64,000 nt of DNA from Lutjanus erythropterus (taxonomy: Eukaryota > Chordata > Actinopteri > Lutjaniformes > Lutjanidae): NCBI GenBank assembly GCA_020091685.1, contig CM034613.1:22919461-22983460 (forward strand). The letters run 5' to 3'. Positions 11,850 to 21,878 of the stretch are shown here, piece by piece. Made by a program: the position numbers and the translations under genes. Numbering within the stretch: the stretch's first letter is position 1; each line of letters opens with the position of its first letter. The notes below the pieces were generated by a model. That model was not told the DNA's origin, searched no databases, and worked only from the letters and a program-made list of their open reading frames with translations.

Positions 11850-12500
11850 TTTACTCATGTGTTTATATTAATTAATTATATTAATGTTAAAAATTTCTCA
11901 AAAATTTCTCATATTAAGAACTTTTACTTGTTCTTTAAAAAAATTAAAGTTTTGTCACATTTGGAGAGTTTTATTTTGAAACTCCTCACTACTGTGGGTT
12001 TTTACTTTCATGCCAATCTGCATTTTTGTGAAACTAAGCATTACTGTTAAAGATCACGCATGATGCATATTATTCTTTAAAAAATTAAATTAATCGTACT
12101 GAAACGTTACATAGCAAGACAGTAGTGTTTGGAGGGTTTTATTTTGAAACTCCTCTCTACTCAGCTTACTTTTACATTAATTATAATCTGTATTTTTGTA
12201 AAATTAAGCATTATTGTTATATAAAGATCACTGAAGATGTGTAGTTATTCTTTAAAAAATCTAATTAATCATACAGAAACATAATAACAAAGACTGTAGA
12301 TGAGACAAAATGTGTTTTGCTGTGTTTGGAGGGTTTTATTTTGAAATTCCTCTCTACTCAACTGACTTATATTTTAATTACAATTGGCATGTTTGTAAAA
12401 AATTAAGCATTATTGTTATATAGATGGTCAACTATTCCTTTTTTAAAAGGGTCAAACATAAACGTCACATGAAGAGACAGTAGATGAGACTGAATGTTTC
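11850..12500. repeat. tandem array with a 168-197 base unit in gpha2 intron 1
   Basis: Three units start at about 11961, 12128 and 12325 with 'ttggag.gttttattttgaaa', each followed in order by 'ctcctc.ctact', 'ttgta/gaaa.taagcatta.tgtta' and 'ttctttaaaaaa'. A partial fourth unit lies at about 11850-11960. Confidence 0.85.
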
Positions 12501-14330
12501 TCCATTGAATTTGTGGTATTTATAGAATATATTTCCTCTGTCATTAAGGCTGCACAACATCTTTTACCTTTGCACAGATAATGCACAACATGTTGTAATA
12601 CTGCTATTAAATTTTGTTTAGTTTTAAGAAGAATCAGCAAAGGTTTCGGGCACTTGTGAGTAATTATACAGGTCTAATAAAGTTAATTTGACTCAGTAGT
12701 TTTAAGTCAGAACAATTTAAAATTGTGTAAATTTAAAGTAATCTTAAGTAGATATAAAGTAAACTAATAATTAAATGTGCTTAACTTTTTTAAGGCCACT
12801 GATTTCCTAGATTTTTTCAAGTCATATAAACTTGTCAGATTTTAGACTGTTTATATAACAACAATTTTATAGCTTTAATATAAACTTTGAGGTCCAAACT
12901 GGTCCAAACTAAATTGTTCAGACAATGTAAATTCAATTTAAGATAATAGAGTATTATTTGGTTGATTTACAATAAAATTGTTGCACCTCTCACTCGCCAA
13001 ATGTCCGGATACTTCCAGGACAGCAGTCAAAAATTCAAACGTATTTTAATGATATGAAGATGCATTTTTTAGCAGTTTTATGATTAGATGCCACATTTTG
13101 GAGCAGCAGTTTGTGACGCGTAACTGATCCGAGGACGGGCAGTGTGTCCACGTCGTGTTCCTTCTGTGCACATGATAGGGTGATTTTGAAAACGTGTTTG
13201 TTTATACGGAAATTTGTTATGAGCACGTTAACTTTTCTTCAGGCTGTATTGGTGGTCTTGAACACCAGCCCCCCTCCCACTATCACTTCCCAAAGCGGAG
13301 GTGAAGCGTATATTACAACCCACTTTCCTCAAGACAAACCAAACCTTCAGGCGTGGAAACCCCACATAAGAGGAAAAAGCCGGGCATTTCCCCACCAGCT
13401 GACACGGGGTTAATGGCCTCACACACACTCAAACGCACACACACACAAACACAGTCCTGACCTGTTAATTTGGTCGTGCCAGCGCCGTTAATGGCGTCCC
13501 CTGGGCCGTTTCACCATCACCCAACGTTCCAGTCGGAGGGAAGCGGAGCTGGAAAGAGCTGCCATTTTAGAGGGCAGGGGTCAGGATCTCCAAATTCCCA
13601 GGAAAACATGACTTTATTGTTTACACACGTGTTGGAGTGTGTGTGAGCAGATCCAGCGTACATGATACGTGTTCATACTCAGAGTGAAAAACACACAGGA
13701 GCTTTATCCATGTACAGTATCTGATTATGTCAGCGGGAGCTAAAACTGTGTACACGTACAGTACGTGTGTCAGCAGGTAGCTGCTAAATGAGGCAGGTTG
13801 AAAAGATAAAGACAGTATTGTTTTTATTCACATTAGCTGAGTGACACACAGGCGGGCGAGCGGGATGGGAAATCACCTCGGTGGATGAAGGAAGGGGCTC
13901 AGGGCAACGCTTTGATTTGAGGGAAAAGTTCAACAGGAGAAGATCACCTCAGGTTAGGTGAAAAGTGTTCAAGAAGGTGGCAGCTTCTTCAGCGTCTTCA
14001 GCTCAGAATTTAAAAAATATATATTAATTAAAGGTCTTTCAATTTTCCTGAATAACTATTTGGACTAATAGATAAGAAATGTCTACTCATGATCTCAGCA
14101 CAGGTTGTATATGAAGTGTGAGGAATTCAACCAAAAAGTGTTTCTTTTTGCAAGGCTTTTATGTGTTTTAAGCGTCTATTTGCACCCGGGTGAGAATAGG
14201 CACACGGCAACTATTTTGCAACTCACACCACACCCCCTTAATTTTGAGTTTAGTGTGAAATTAGAAGTAAGTGTTAACAAGTTCACTTATTATTCACCTC
14301 TTTTAAATTATTAATATTTTCAGTTGCAGT
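12500..14330. other. gpha2 intron 1, middle part
   Basis: AT-rich to 13000, then GC-richer at 13230-13560 and 13840-13920, with short CA runs. No exon-like ORF with splice sites is evident. The GC-richer patches are candidates for conserved regulatory DNA. Confidence 0.35.
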
Positions 14331-14492
14331 TTGGTTTGGGTGTAAATAGCCACTTTGCCTATTTACACCCCATGTGCAAATAGCATTGTTTGCTACAGAC
14401 ACCTGGGTGCTTGTCTCTGCCATGTTAGGCTGTATGCATCCAGGTGTAAATAGCCACATATGCTGTTCCACCCCTTTGCAAATAGCAACTGC
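14180..14492. repeat. 104-base repeat with inverted 'GGTGTAAATAG' words
   Basis: 'ggtgtaaatagccac' occurs at 14339 and 14443, each followed about 40 bases later by 'tgcaaatagca'. 'ctatttacacc' at 14359 is its inverse. A decayed third unit is at 14185-14225. It lies just upstream of the first coding exon of gpha2. Confidence 0.7.
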
Positions 14493-14589
14493 CTTTTTTC
14501 TCCCTTTTGTCAAATCAATGTGTTCATTCTTTCTCTGGTCTTATACGGTAACATCTCACTTACTTTGACGCTCTGTTTCTATCCTCCAG

Positions 14590-14722
14590 GTCGCCATCCA
14601 GATGTCGCCGTGCGTGACCTCACATTTCTGCCTGCTGGTCATACCAGTGATGTCACTGCTGCTGTTCTTCTCTCCTATTGGTTGGAGCTACGATGGCGCC
14701 ACCCCGGGGTGTCACCTACACC
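14590..14722 (+). other. gpha2: gpha2 first coding exon
   Basis: The exon opens after a CTCCAG acceptor and carries 12 bases of 5' untranslated sequence. It then codes M1 to H40 plus one base of the P41 codon. It holds the signal peptide and the first knot cysteine (C37). The donor is C|GTAAGC. Confidence 0.93.
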
Positions 14723-16015
14723 GTAAGCGACACATTTGCAATTTTAAAATGTGCTGAATGACGTGCACGTTTTCACGATGAACTCAAAGCAGGGGAGACT
14801 AGGGACGGTTGCAACACAGGAGAGACCAGTTGAACTAGACCAACCAATTTGCATATATTAATTTTAGCGTGAACTACCCCTTTATATACCCCACTATGAC
14901 TAGTTTATGGTGATAAAATACTGTGGCGTGGTCTGTTTTGATAAGGCTGCTCAGCCATGACAGAACAGCATGTGCTAGCGAAACACATGCTAACACTGTC
15001 ACTGAGAAAGCAGCAAACCAGTTATTCAAGTCAAGGAAGTTTTGATTAATTTGTACGAAAGGTCAGGACATTTGGACAAAAATACACCTCATGAAAAAAT
15101 ACCAATACCATTTTGTTCTTTCAATTGCTGCAGCAGCAGATATCGATTGCGTCTTCTTGGTGGGAGAGGGTCTAACTGAGCACGTGCAGTATGAGTATCA
15201 TCATTCTAGCATGTTTCTGATTGGAGAAATAAAACTTGTTGCAACTGTCCCCTGTTGCAACCATCCCCAGTCTAGCCTAACAGGGTTTATGGGAAATGTG
15301 GTCTTGAGAACTGCAGCAAGTTTCTGATATTCACCTTGATATATGTCATTAGATTTAACAGATACACGTACCACACTTCACTTCCTCCACGCTCGTTCAT
15401 CCCTCTGTCTTCTCTCCCGCCTCCAGCCTTCAACGTGACCATCCGCAGCGACCGTCGCGGCACGTGCAAAGGCACCCACCTGGTCTACGCCTGCGTGGGC
15501 TACTGCGAGTCCAGCGCCTTCCCGTCCAGGTACTCCGTGCTGGTGGCCTCCAACTTCACCCACAACATCACCTCGGCCTCGCGATGCTGCACCATCAGCA
15601 AGGACGCTAAGGTGAGGGGACAGATCTGGTTAAAAAGAAAAAAAAACAGCCTCTGTGGCTTCATTAAGACAGGAAGAGTCAAAGATAAGATTTTTTTTTC
15701 AAATAAACTAGCTTTGGGAGTCTTATCTCAGGTTAGGACTTGATCCAGCATCACTTTTATGTCTGTTACCTAGCAACCAACACTACTTTTCTCACCCATC
15801 TTTCTAACCGTTGGGTTGTTTTTTAACATTTTTGAATTTTCATTTATGGGTGAACCATTTTATATATATATATTATATTTGTTCACGTCTTCTGGTTTGT
15901 CTTCCCTCAGGTCAAAGTTCGCCTGGACTGCCCTCGAGGTCGCCACCACGACGAAATAGAGATCCTGACAGCGAAGGCGTGTCGCTGCGACATGTGCCGC
16001 AAGTCCCGCTACTGA
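14602..16015 (+). CDS. gpha2: glycoprotein hormone alpha-2 (thyrostimulin alpha subunit)
   Basis: Three coding exons (14602-14722, 15427-15611, 15911-16015) join in phase at GT-AG sites into 136 codons; human GPHA2 has 129. The product is a secreted cystine-knot subunit that pairs with GPHB5 to form thyrostimulin, a ligand of the TSH receptor. Residues 1 to about 28 form a hydrophobic signal peptide. The mature chain has the ten family cysteines (37, 54, 63, 67, 94, 95, 109, 126, 128, 131) and the ending CDMCRKSRY, close to human CDMCRLSRY. N-glycosylation sequons are at N43 (NVT), N83 (NFT) and N87 (NIT); as I recall, human GPHA2 has counterparts of N43 and N87 but not N83. The ATG is the first in its exon, heads the signal peptide, and follows the acceptor by 12 bases. 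The gphb5 gene is convergent downstream. The chorionic alpha chain (CGA) is excluded by the GPHA2-specific sequence after GCHLHPFNVT. Confidence 0.96.
14723..15426. other. gpha2: gpha2 intron 2
   Basis: The intron begins GTAAGC and ends CCTCCAG. It contains 'gtgaactacccctt' near 14870, possibly a decayed element end, and no other feature. Confidence 0.8.
15427..15611 (+). other. gpha2: gpha2 second coding exon
   Basis: The exon follows the acceptor CCTCCAG, completes the P41 codon and codes to K102; the donor is AAG|GTGAGG. It holds six cysteines (54, 63, 67, 94, 95 and their spacing), the CESSAFPSRYSVL core, which is nearly identical to human, and all three N-glycosylation sequons. Its GC content is well above that of both flanking introns. 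Confidence 0.96.
15911..16015 (+). other. gpha2: gpha2 last coding exon
   Basis: The exon follows the acceptor CCCTCAG and begins at V103 in phase 0. It codes the final knot strands, with cysteines 109, 126, 128 and 131, and ends at TGA 16013-16015. The 3' untranslated region continues for about 1 kb. Confidence 0.95.
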
Positions 16016-17080
16016 CACATCGAGACATGCTGCTGCCAAACGTTCACCAGGATAAGAACCAGATCACACTTTAGTTAGCTGAGCGGCACAAAGTTTTGGT
16101 AAATGAGGTACAAGAGTTTCAGTGTCTGTGTCTATGTCGACTTGCTTTTAAGAAAATCCACTTGAATTTATTTAACTGAAAGCAAATTTACTGCCAAAAA
16201 AAAAGAGTTTCCTTCATTTGTGTTCTCAAAGAATAAAAGGAAGGTAGACAGAAAATGATCAAAAGGTCTCTGCAGACCTACATGGACTCTGAAATTATCT
16301 CCTAAATTCATTCAGGTGGACTAAATCCTGCTCTGGATCAGACAACCAGCTCCTTAAAATTAAAATGGGAAATTCACACTTTTTTATAAAATGTCTATAA
16401 AGATGTGCTGTTTGTGTAGGTGTGTGTGTGTGTGTGTGTCTGTGTGTGTGTGTGTCCTCGTGTAAAATGTGATGTAAGGGAGGTTTTCTAGAAAACTTGA
16501 TTGACACACATTTGTGTTAAAGCCTGTCTAAACCATTCTGTCACTCACACTTCAAACAGACTTTGCTTTCTGGCTTGGCAGACACTTGACTTTCTAAGCA
16601 GCTAGAAAAAAAAAAAAAAAAAAAAACAGAAAAAAAAGTCCCACTCCGCTTCGTACTTAGTGACTCAGTAGCAAGTGAAAGCACACGGAGGCTTCAGGAT
16701 TCCTATCGATCAAACTCACAAGCCCACGTTGACATTTTGAAATCTGCCAGAATGAATGAGGACATTACATTACATCATCTTCTCACTGACTTGTGTTCAA
16801 CAAAAACAGTCAGTCAGCCTTTGGAATCAGCATTAAAGGTCATACAAACAAGTAGTTTCATTCTTTGCCATAACCACTAAACACAAACAAAAGACCAAAG
16901 AATGTACAAAATTTATTTATATTTATGAATTTGAACTAAAGGACATTTTGTAAATAATATCTATTGATGAAACAAAAGAAGGTTGGAAATGTCAATGAAA
17001 TGAAAAGAGAACAAATGCACTGTATAGTTTGTGATGAAAACTGTATTTCAATAAATTTCTATTCTGCAACTGTAAAGCAA
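16016..17080 (+). other. gpha2: gpha2 3' untranslated region with polyadenylation signals
   Basis: AT-rich sequence without further exons follows the stop codon. An AATAAA hexamer lies at 16232-16237 and a second, in better context, at 17050-17055, followed by GT-rich sequence near 17090, as expected for a cleavage site. A (TG)n tract is at 16419-16455 and a poly-A tract at 16603-16626; the latter is genomic. Use of the distal signal would leave about 720 bases between this transcript's end and the gphb5 signal on the other strand. Confidence 0.6.
16603..16626. repeat. poly-A tract
   Basis: A run of A in the gpha2 3' untranslated region, probably a slippage repeat. Confidence 0.9.
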
Positions 17081-17127
17081 TTTATGTGGGTTTATGATCT
17101 TTTATTTCTTCTCACTTTGCACTTTGG

Positions 17128-17225
17128 TTTAGTTTTTTAGTCCACAAAACACTGTGAACACTCCAAACATAGAATGTCTCCATACTGCTCACCTGGTGTT
17201 ATCAAAGTCTCCTAAAGGACCAAAA
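17128..17225. mobile_element. internal fragment of family A element
   Basis: It contains 'tttagtccacaaaacactg', 'ctccatactgctcacctg' and 'caaagtctcctaaag', in the same order as inside the intact copy at 24664-25081. Confidence 0.55.
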
Positions 17226-17795
17226 TGTTGTGCAGCATGGTGAAAACTGGACCCCAAAGTGAGCTTCAGGTAGCAGTTCAGTTTGAAGTGGATTTATTTT
17301 CAGTGAAAGCGAGCAGGAGCAGGCTGAGCAGGGCTGGAAACTGGTAGACAGGCTGGAGAGAAAGGCAGGTGAGTGTGGATCTGAGGCACAGGGAAACAAA
17401 GCAAAGAAGCAGCAAGCAGGTCGTAGTGTAGAACCACAAGGTAGACTGAAAGATCTGGTGGAGACCCGGCTGCAGAGCCGCGGTACTTGTCCTGCTAGGG
17501 TTGATTACTGGATAAATTTCAGGTGTGTTGGCAGATTTGCAGCAGGACTGATGAGAGTCATGCCCAGAAACAGAGAGAGAGAGAGAGACGAACTAGGAAC
17601 CACAAGAAACACGAGGGGGAAAACAGCTGACACATGAGGAATGAGGAAAAGACAGACGATTACACAAAATGCCAAGTTGACCCAAAAAAAAAGTAATTAT
17701 TTTTTATTTATTTACACCATTCAGTCATTAATCAGTCCCTCCAGGGTTCCACAGGTCTTTTTTTTTACGGGGAGATTGTTGTGGTGCTTAACAAA

Positions 17796-18133
17796 ATATG
17801 CTTTATTTGTGCACTTGGGAGGTATATAATCTTTTTGGAGATTAAAACCCAATGAAAACAGCAAGAACAAAATTATAAATAAAATATAAAAGTGCACAGA
17901 GCAGTGATGTCAAAAACAAAGACAAACCTTTTCTTTTCAGTACCTGTGACAAAAAAAAAGAAATAAAAATACAAAAAATGAAATAAACACGGCGTTGGTT
18001 CACTGAGACCGACATGTACGATATTTGTGTGAGGAGCTTCTGTGCAGAATTGATGGAGGTTGGTTGAGTTTGCATGAATCATCAACATCGCAACTTCCTG
18101 GACGAACTGATTAAACATCAGCGGTTAAAAAGT
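17796..18133. repeat. copy 1 of segment duplicated around gphb5
   Basis: Shares with 21205-21500, in order: 'gctttatttgtgcacttggg', 'atctttttggagat', 'gtgcacagagcagtgatgtc', 'aacaaagacaaacctt', 'atcgcaacttcctgga', 'aactgattaaacatcagc'. Copy 1 has two extra stretches of about 22 and 50 bases. It falls in the presumed gphb5 3' untranslated region. Confidence 0.93.
17802..17807 (-). terminator. gphb5: candidate gphb5 polyadenylation signal
   Basis: TTTATT on the plus strand reads AATAAA on the gphb5 strand, about 550 bases after the stop codon. The same hexamer and its flanks recur at 21209-21214. Confidence 0.45.
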
Positions 18134-18323
18134 ACAGTCCTTTTGCAGACCTCCATCTGCAGAAAGACCTAATTTTGTTCCTGTATGTTTGGGATCTTTG
18201 TTCTGCTGACAGTTCTTGCCAGCAGCGCTGTCTCCCCCCTCAGAAACTCTCACACCGACTCAAATGTCTTGATTTCATCATTTTATTCAGAGTCGTTCAG
18301 ATCAGTAAAAAACCTCTTGATAA

Positions 18324-18358
<35 letters not shown>
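18324..18358 (-). repeat. gphb5: (TGA)11 microsatellite forming tandem in-frame stop codons of gphb5
   Basis: On the plus strand this is an uninterrupted (CAT)n run. Read on the gphb5 strand it is eleven TGA triplets in the same frame as the coding sequence, starting exactly at the stop codon. Length changes in whole units would not alter the protein. Confidence 0.97.
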
Positions 18359-18544
18359 GAAGGTCTCGCACTCTGTGTCCTGCGTGGAGCAGACGGCACA
18401 GTGGCACTGCAGGGCCACGGGGTAGTGGTAGAGAGGGGAGACGTCGGGCTGGCAGCCCGGCAGCCGGGCCGTCATGTGGCGGGTACGACTGTACGTACAC
18501 ACGCGGTGGTGGCGGTGGATGTACGGAGGATCCGGCACGGGTTT
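18356..18544 (-). other. gphb5: gphb5 second coding exon
   Basis: Codes residues 68-129, from KPVPDPPY to the end. The stop codon (18358-18356) is the first of eleven identical in-frame TGA triplets formed by a trinucleotide microsatellite that runs on into the 3' untranslated region. Confidence 0.95.
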
Positions 18545-19448
18545 CTGCAGGGTTCGACACAAACACACAAACATGCACACGGGTGGTTACTTTGCTCTCC
18601 ATTGAAAAGTACCTTCATAAAAAAAACTACAAAAAAATGTGATTCTTTACAGGAAACCTCTTTAAACCTAATATCTTCATCAAGGTTCTTTGAAAGACTC
18701 GAGATTCCATTAAGAACTCGTTTTAGAAGACAGAGTTCTTCAAGGATTGTTGAGATCACAGATGGTTCTACGTAGAACGTAGTCTATCTTTTGTTTGAGG
18801 TTTTACCAGGGAACCGGATTACTGTTCTCCTTATGGGAACAAGCAGAAGAATGGGTCTGGTTAGCACCTTTATTTCTAAGAGTGCAGCGTGACTGAGTCA
18901 GCTCTGTTGTTGCTGAGTCAGAGCTCTTTCTCCTTTTAAGACTTTGAATTTCTGACCCTAAATTTGGTTTTTCAATCACTGAAATCCGAGTTGCTGCAAA
19001 CTAGAACCAGTTCGGTAAAAGTTCAGCGACCCTCCCGGTTCTCATGACGATGGCACACGGGTACGAGCTGAGAAACGGGACGTCGGCCTTCTTGTGGTTT
19101 GGGTCGAGTCCTGGGTCATTAATCATTTATATGATGTCCTACGGTTCCGTTACAGAATGACGTAAGCTTGAAGAAACGGCACCAGTAGAGATGTTCTGTC
19201 ACTTTCCTCTGTGCGTGTGTGTGTGTGTGTGTGTGTCTGACTGTTACCTCCCAGGTGTGGCAGCGCCCCCAGCAGGCCTCTGTGGTGATGCGCAGTCCCT
19301 TGCAGCCGGGCTTCTGGGCCATGAAGGAGAATTCTCGCACCGCACAACCTCGGAAACCGTTGAGTGTGGTTGTCACGGCGACGCACACCGCAGCTGTCCC
19401 GGCAACCAGGAGGAGGAGGAAAGAGAGGGACAAAGGATGGAGATGCAT
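18356..19448 (-). CDS. gphb5: glycoprotein hormone beta-5 (thyrostimulin beta subunit)
   Basis: Two coding exons on the minus strand (19448-19248 and 18544-18356) join at GAG|GTAACA and CTGCAG|AAA into 129 codons; human GPHB5 has 130. It is the beta chain of thyrostimulin, secreted and cystine-knot folded. Residues 1 to about 23 form a leucine-rich signal peptide. The ten mature cysteines (35, 49, 59, 63, 83, 98, 114, 116, 119, 126) fit the family, which lacks the extra seat-belt pair of other beta chains. Motifs GCAVREF, PGCKGLRITTEACWGRC and HHRVCTY match human closely, and the chain ends CSTQDTECETF. Position 86, where human GPHB5 has the Asn of its sequon, is Ser here; the protein has a single Asn and no N-X-S/T sequon. 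An acceptor (TTCCAG) lies one base before the ATG, so an upstream untranslated exon is implied. It faces gpha2. Confidence 0.95.
18650..18890. repeat. 'GGTTCT/AGAACC' degenerate repeat in the gphb5 intron
   Basis: Repeated 'ggttct', 'aagaact' and 'gagttctt' words belong to the same type as the array at 60560-61205. Confidence 0.45.
19248..19448 (-). other. gphb5: gphb5 first coding exon
   Basis: Codes residues 1-67, from the signal peptide to CHTWE, in phase 0. The donor GTAACAG is followed within about 11 bases by a (CA)n tract on the transcript strand (19214-19236 on the plus strand). CA repeats near donors are known hnRNP L binding sites. Confidence 0.94.
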
Positions 19449-20356
19449 GCTGGAAAAAAGGGAGAGAGAGAGAAAAAAAAAGACATCACCTTTAAATAAA
19501 GATGTTTTTTTTTTGTCATGTTAGAAAAATATCAGTGAGCTGTTTGTCATAAGATTTTAAAATATTCTAAAGTCTAATTCTATTATTGTTTGTACCTTTA
19601 AAAAAACAGAATAGATTAAAATGTTCAGTTTCTTATAGAGGATAGATAATCAATAGTAAAAGATTTTACTAACAGTATTTTATATTTCTAAGGGAAGATG
19701 ATGCACAAAAGACCTGACTTCCAGATCAGTGATTCACCATGACTCATAACGCCATCTGGTGTTCATTATGGCTACTGCAGACAACAGCACCAGTGACCTA
19801 TACACTGTAAAAATAAATAAATAAATAAATAGATTTCTGTAAAAAAAAATAAAAAAAATAAATAAATAAAGGGAAAAAATAAAACTGTTACTCTAAAACA
19901 AAAGCAATAAATGAAAAAAACAACCCTTTTATTGACATTTAAACTGCAAATCTGACAGTATAGTTGCTTAGTTTTACTTTTTTCCCCCTCAATCTCAATC
20001 AGTTTCTTTACGACTATTAAAGACATCTGCTTAATTACTCTCAAGCAAATCTCTTAAAAGACTGGAATCATGTCAACTCATCCAGACTGCAGGCTGCTTC
20101 ACTTGTTTCAGAAATACAACACTGAAATAAAAATACTTTCTGCAACCAACAGCACATTTATAAGCGCTGAGACCACTAACGCCACACTGTCAGAACAATG
20201 GCTCCATATAGGCTATGAAACTACACAAACTGTGGCGTTAAACAGTCTGCTGTACAGTTTTTTTTCTTCCTGAAGTCTCTTAAAAATGAATTATTAGCAG
20301 AACTGCAATGCTACCTGCCCTATATTTAAAAAATAAAAAAATAAAACAGTTCTCAC

Positions 20357-20420
20357 CTTCTCAGCTGAAGATCTTGCAGAGATTTGAGCTGCTGGACTCT
20401 CTGTCGGCGTGTCTGTCTCT
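20357..20420 (-). other. gphb5: possible gphb5 5' non-coding exon
   Basis: The gphb5 ATG sits one base after a splice acceptor with a long pyrimidine tract (19452-19485), so an upstream exon must exist. A GAAG|GTGAGA donor at 20357/20356 on the same strand, 0.9 kb away, is the nearest good candidate. The upstream edge is unknown. This is position-based inference only. Confidence 0.25.
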
Positions 20421-20905
20421 GCCCGGACAACAACCAGTGAATGGAACCAATCTGTCCTTGTTGTTGTTTTTAGAAGCCCATTAGGGCGGACGGACACTCT
20501 GACATCATAGCAATTACAATGAAATACCATTAGAGACCCCAAGCCAGAAATAATGGAGACTCCCTGGAAAATACTGATGCTTGTCTATGTTTTCTTAACC
20601 TCAGCTTGTATCTCTCTCTGTGTGTGTGAGTGTGTATGAGAGTGTGTGTGTGTGTGTGTGTGCATGAAGCTCTTTGTTCAACTTTGGCCTCCTCTCAGTG
20701 ATGAGACAAAGGATTAGTAATATGAAAACAGAGGACAGAACATTTTAAACTCTTACTGGGTCATTTAAAACCACTGACGCCACACAACAGAGCTGGGAAA
20801 TAAACTGATATTTTATCGTTATCATGATTGGAAACTAGATATCATGTTAGGTTTTGGATTTCGTTATATCATGATATGGCAAAAGTGTTGTCTCTGCCTT
20901 TATTT
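20360..20905. other. gphb5 upstream region, no gene seen
   Basis: It contains a TG-rich stretch at 20615-20662. No ORF with family similarity. It should include the gphb5 promoter, but no TATA motif can be fixed without the transcript start. Confidence 0.35.
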
Positions 20906-20908
20906 TAA

Positions 20909-21120
20909 AGGGATAGTTCACCCAAAAATGAAAAACACTGCTGGAGTTTCACAGGAAAGCTCCCAGACAATGGAAGTGAATGGTGACAAGTTTTCAAACC
21001 TAAATAACAACTGGAGCTGCAGTTCACACACTGTCAAAACACACACACACACAGGTCAGACAGTGTGTGTGTGTGTGCACGTGAACATGGCTCCAGTGAA
21101 TCAGACCAAAAAAGTTGCCT
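20909..21120. mobile_element. 5' part of family A element
   Basis: TTAA (20905-20908) precedes 'agggatagttcacccaaaaa', then 'ctgctggagtttcacagga' and 'ggaagtgaatggtgac', as in the other copies, interrupted by CA/TG repeats near 21040-21080. The right end was not found. Confidence 0.7.
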
Positions 21121-21204
21121 TTTTGTTTGTATAATTCAAAAATCAACCTGTTTCAGGGAGAATAAAACCAAAAACATTCAGGATTAGAAACATTCCAACA
21201 ACGT

Positions 21205-21500
21205 GTGCTTTATTTGTGCACTTGGGGGGGGGGCATTTTTTCAAAGAAGCTAAATCTTTTTGGAGATCAAACTCAGTCAAAACAGCAGGAACTAAATGAT
21301 AAAATACTGTATAAAAGTGCACAGAGCAGTGATGTCAATAACAAAGACAAACCTTGTGTTCATTTCAGTACCCGTGACTAAATAAAGAAATAAAAATACA
21401 CACAAAAAAATTGAAAATTGAGGCGGACATGTAGGATATTTGGGTGAGGAGCATCGCAACTTCCTGGAGGAACTGATTAAACATCAGCAGTTAAGAAGTA
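21205..21500. repeat. copy 2 of segment duplicated around gphb5
   Basis: Same strand and same order of blocks as 17796-18133, including the TTTATT that reads as a polyadenylation hexamer on the minus strand. It ends at 'cagcagttaagaagta', where an AAGTAC-type element begins. Confidence 0.93.
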
Positions 21501-21839
21501 ACTAATACGCTGAGTAGTTTTTGAGAAGAGTACTTTGTACTTTTACTTAAGTATTTTTCTAACGCCAGTACTTTTACTTGTAATTGAGTAATATTACAGT
21601 GATGTAACAGTAGTTGTACTTGAGTTTTCAGGTTTCTTTCCACCACATATTACTGAGGAGACAAAAGAGGTGACACAAGAAACAGCACAGACGCCCGGAG
21701 TGTTTTCTCAAAGTGAAGTTTCATTTTTAGCACATAGTTTTTTTTTTCTCCATTCTACACCCCCCTGTAATGTTACGTACAGTAGTAAGCCTCTCTACAT
21801 TCAAACCCCCCCCACCGCTGTGTTGGTCCCCAAAATATA

Positions 21840-21878
21840 CATCTTCTTCTTCTTCTTCTTCGTCTTCTTCTTCTTCTG
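21840..21878. repeat. (TTC)n microsatellite
   Basis: A TTC/TCT run with one G interruption. Confidence 0.93.

Larger units (their letters stand above)
17796..18355 (-). other. gphb5: gphb5 3' untranslated region
   Basis: The region runs from the stop codon to a minus-strand AATAAA at 17807-17802. The part from 18133 to 17796 has a second copy at 21205-21500. There is no other gene content. The extent is inferred from the polyadenylation hexamer. Confidence 0.5.

Noticed and set aside
15336-15743. 135-codon ORF across gpha2 exon 2
   Set aside because: It is an alternative reading overlapping the real exon and runs into both introns.
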